Source: Diprion similis (Eukaryota > Arthropoda > Insecta > Hymenoptera > Diprionidae). From it: a stretch of DNA of 64,000 nucleotides. The stretch is taken from the NCBI RefSeq assembly GCF_021155765.1, contig NC_060115.1, forward strand, positions 6,552,493 through 6,616,492, read 5' to 3'. Numbering within the stretch: the stretch's first letter is position 1; each line of letters opens with the position of its first letter. Shown here in pieces: positions 63,955 to 64,000 of this stretch. The notes beneath the pieces are model-generated. The model was not told where the DNA came from and ran no database searches. It saw only the letters and a list, made by a program, of their open reading frames with translations. The translations under genes were made by a program, and so were the position numbers.

Positions 63955-64000
63955 GTAATTATGGTGAAGCGTGTGTTTCGTGCTATTTCTCTTTTATACA

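Overview
This is an insect nuclear DNA window. Its genes have many short exons with GT-AG introns, the spacers are AT-rich with many microsatellites, and it carries insect-specific families (an Ir76b-type chemosensory co-receptor and an arthropod-type insulin-like peptide). I infer a holometabolous insect, most likely a hymenopteran. That placement rests on general protein resemblance, not on any diagnostic marker.

Eight gene models can be built by hand, almost all with exon phases that close exactly. From left to right: a two-exon secreted or GPI-anchored leucine-rich-repeat protein (+, 801-2138); the complex I subunit NDUFA9 (-, 3936-5837, seven exons); an SLC30/ZnT1-like cation transporter with a degenerate metal site (-, 10916-13584, seven exons); the chromatin protein SPT2 (+, 23441-27915, seven exons); the ionotropic receptor co-receptor Ir76b (-, 31012-37744, nine exons); an LRRC56-like axonemal leucine-rich-repeat protein (-, 41042-44126, six exons); an insulin-like peptide precursor (-, 45694-47659, two exons); and the ER protein O-mannosyltransferase TMTC3 (-, 56669-61867, thirteen exons). 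Two further possible first coding exons lie at 8184-8262 and 63900-63954 (both +), the second running toward the right edge.

The spacers at 6-10.5 kb, 13.6-23 kb and 48-56 kb hold no recognisable conserved gene. They do hold repeat material: a relic of a pogo/jerky-like transposase DNA-binding domain near 7.7-8.0 kb; a set of three in-frame, spaced 33-base repeats at 10.27-10.50 kb; a fold-back repeat near 16.4 kb; and two dispersed repeat families (17.8-18.8 kb and 22.4-22.9 kb). Microsatellites are frequent.

The genes are functionally unrelated (respiration, metal transport, chromatin, chemosensation, cilia, insulin signalling, ER glycosylation), as expected for an ordinary chromosomal interval. 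I found no cluster that looks like a new multi-gene system. The observations most worth a second look are the ZnT1-like protein that has lost three of its four usual transmembrane metal ligands, and the spaced 33-base repeats at 10.3 kb that stay open on both strands.
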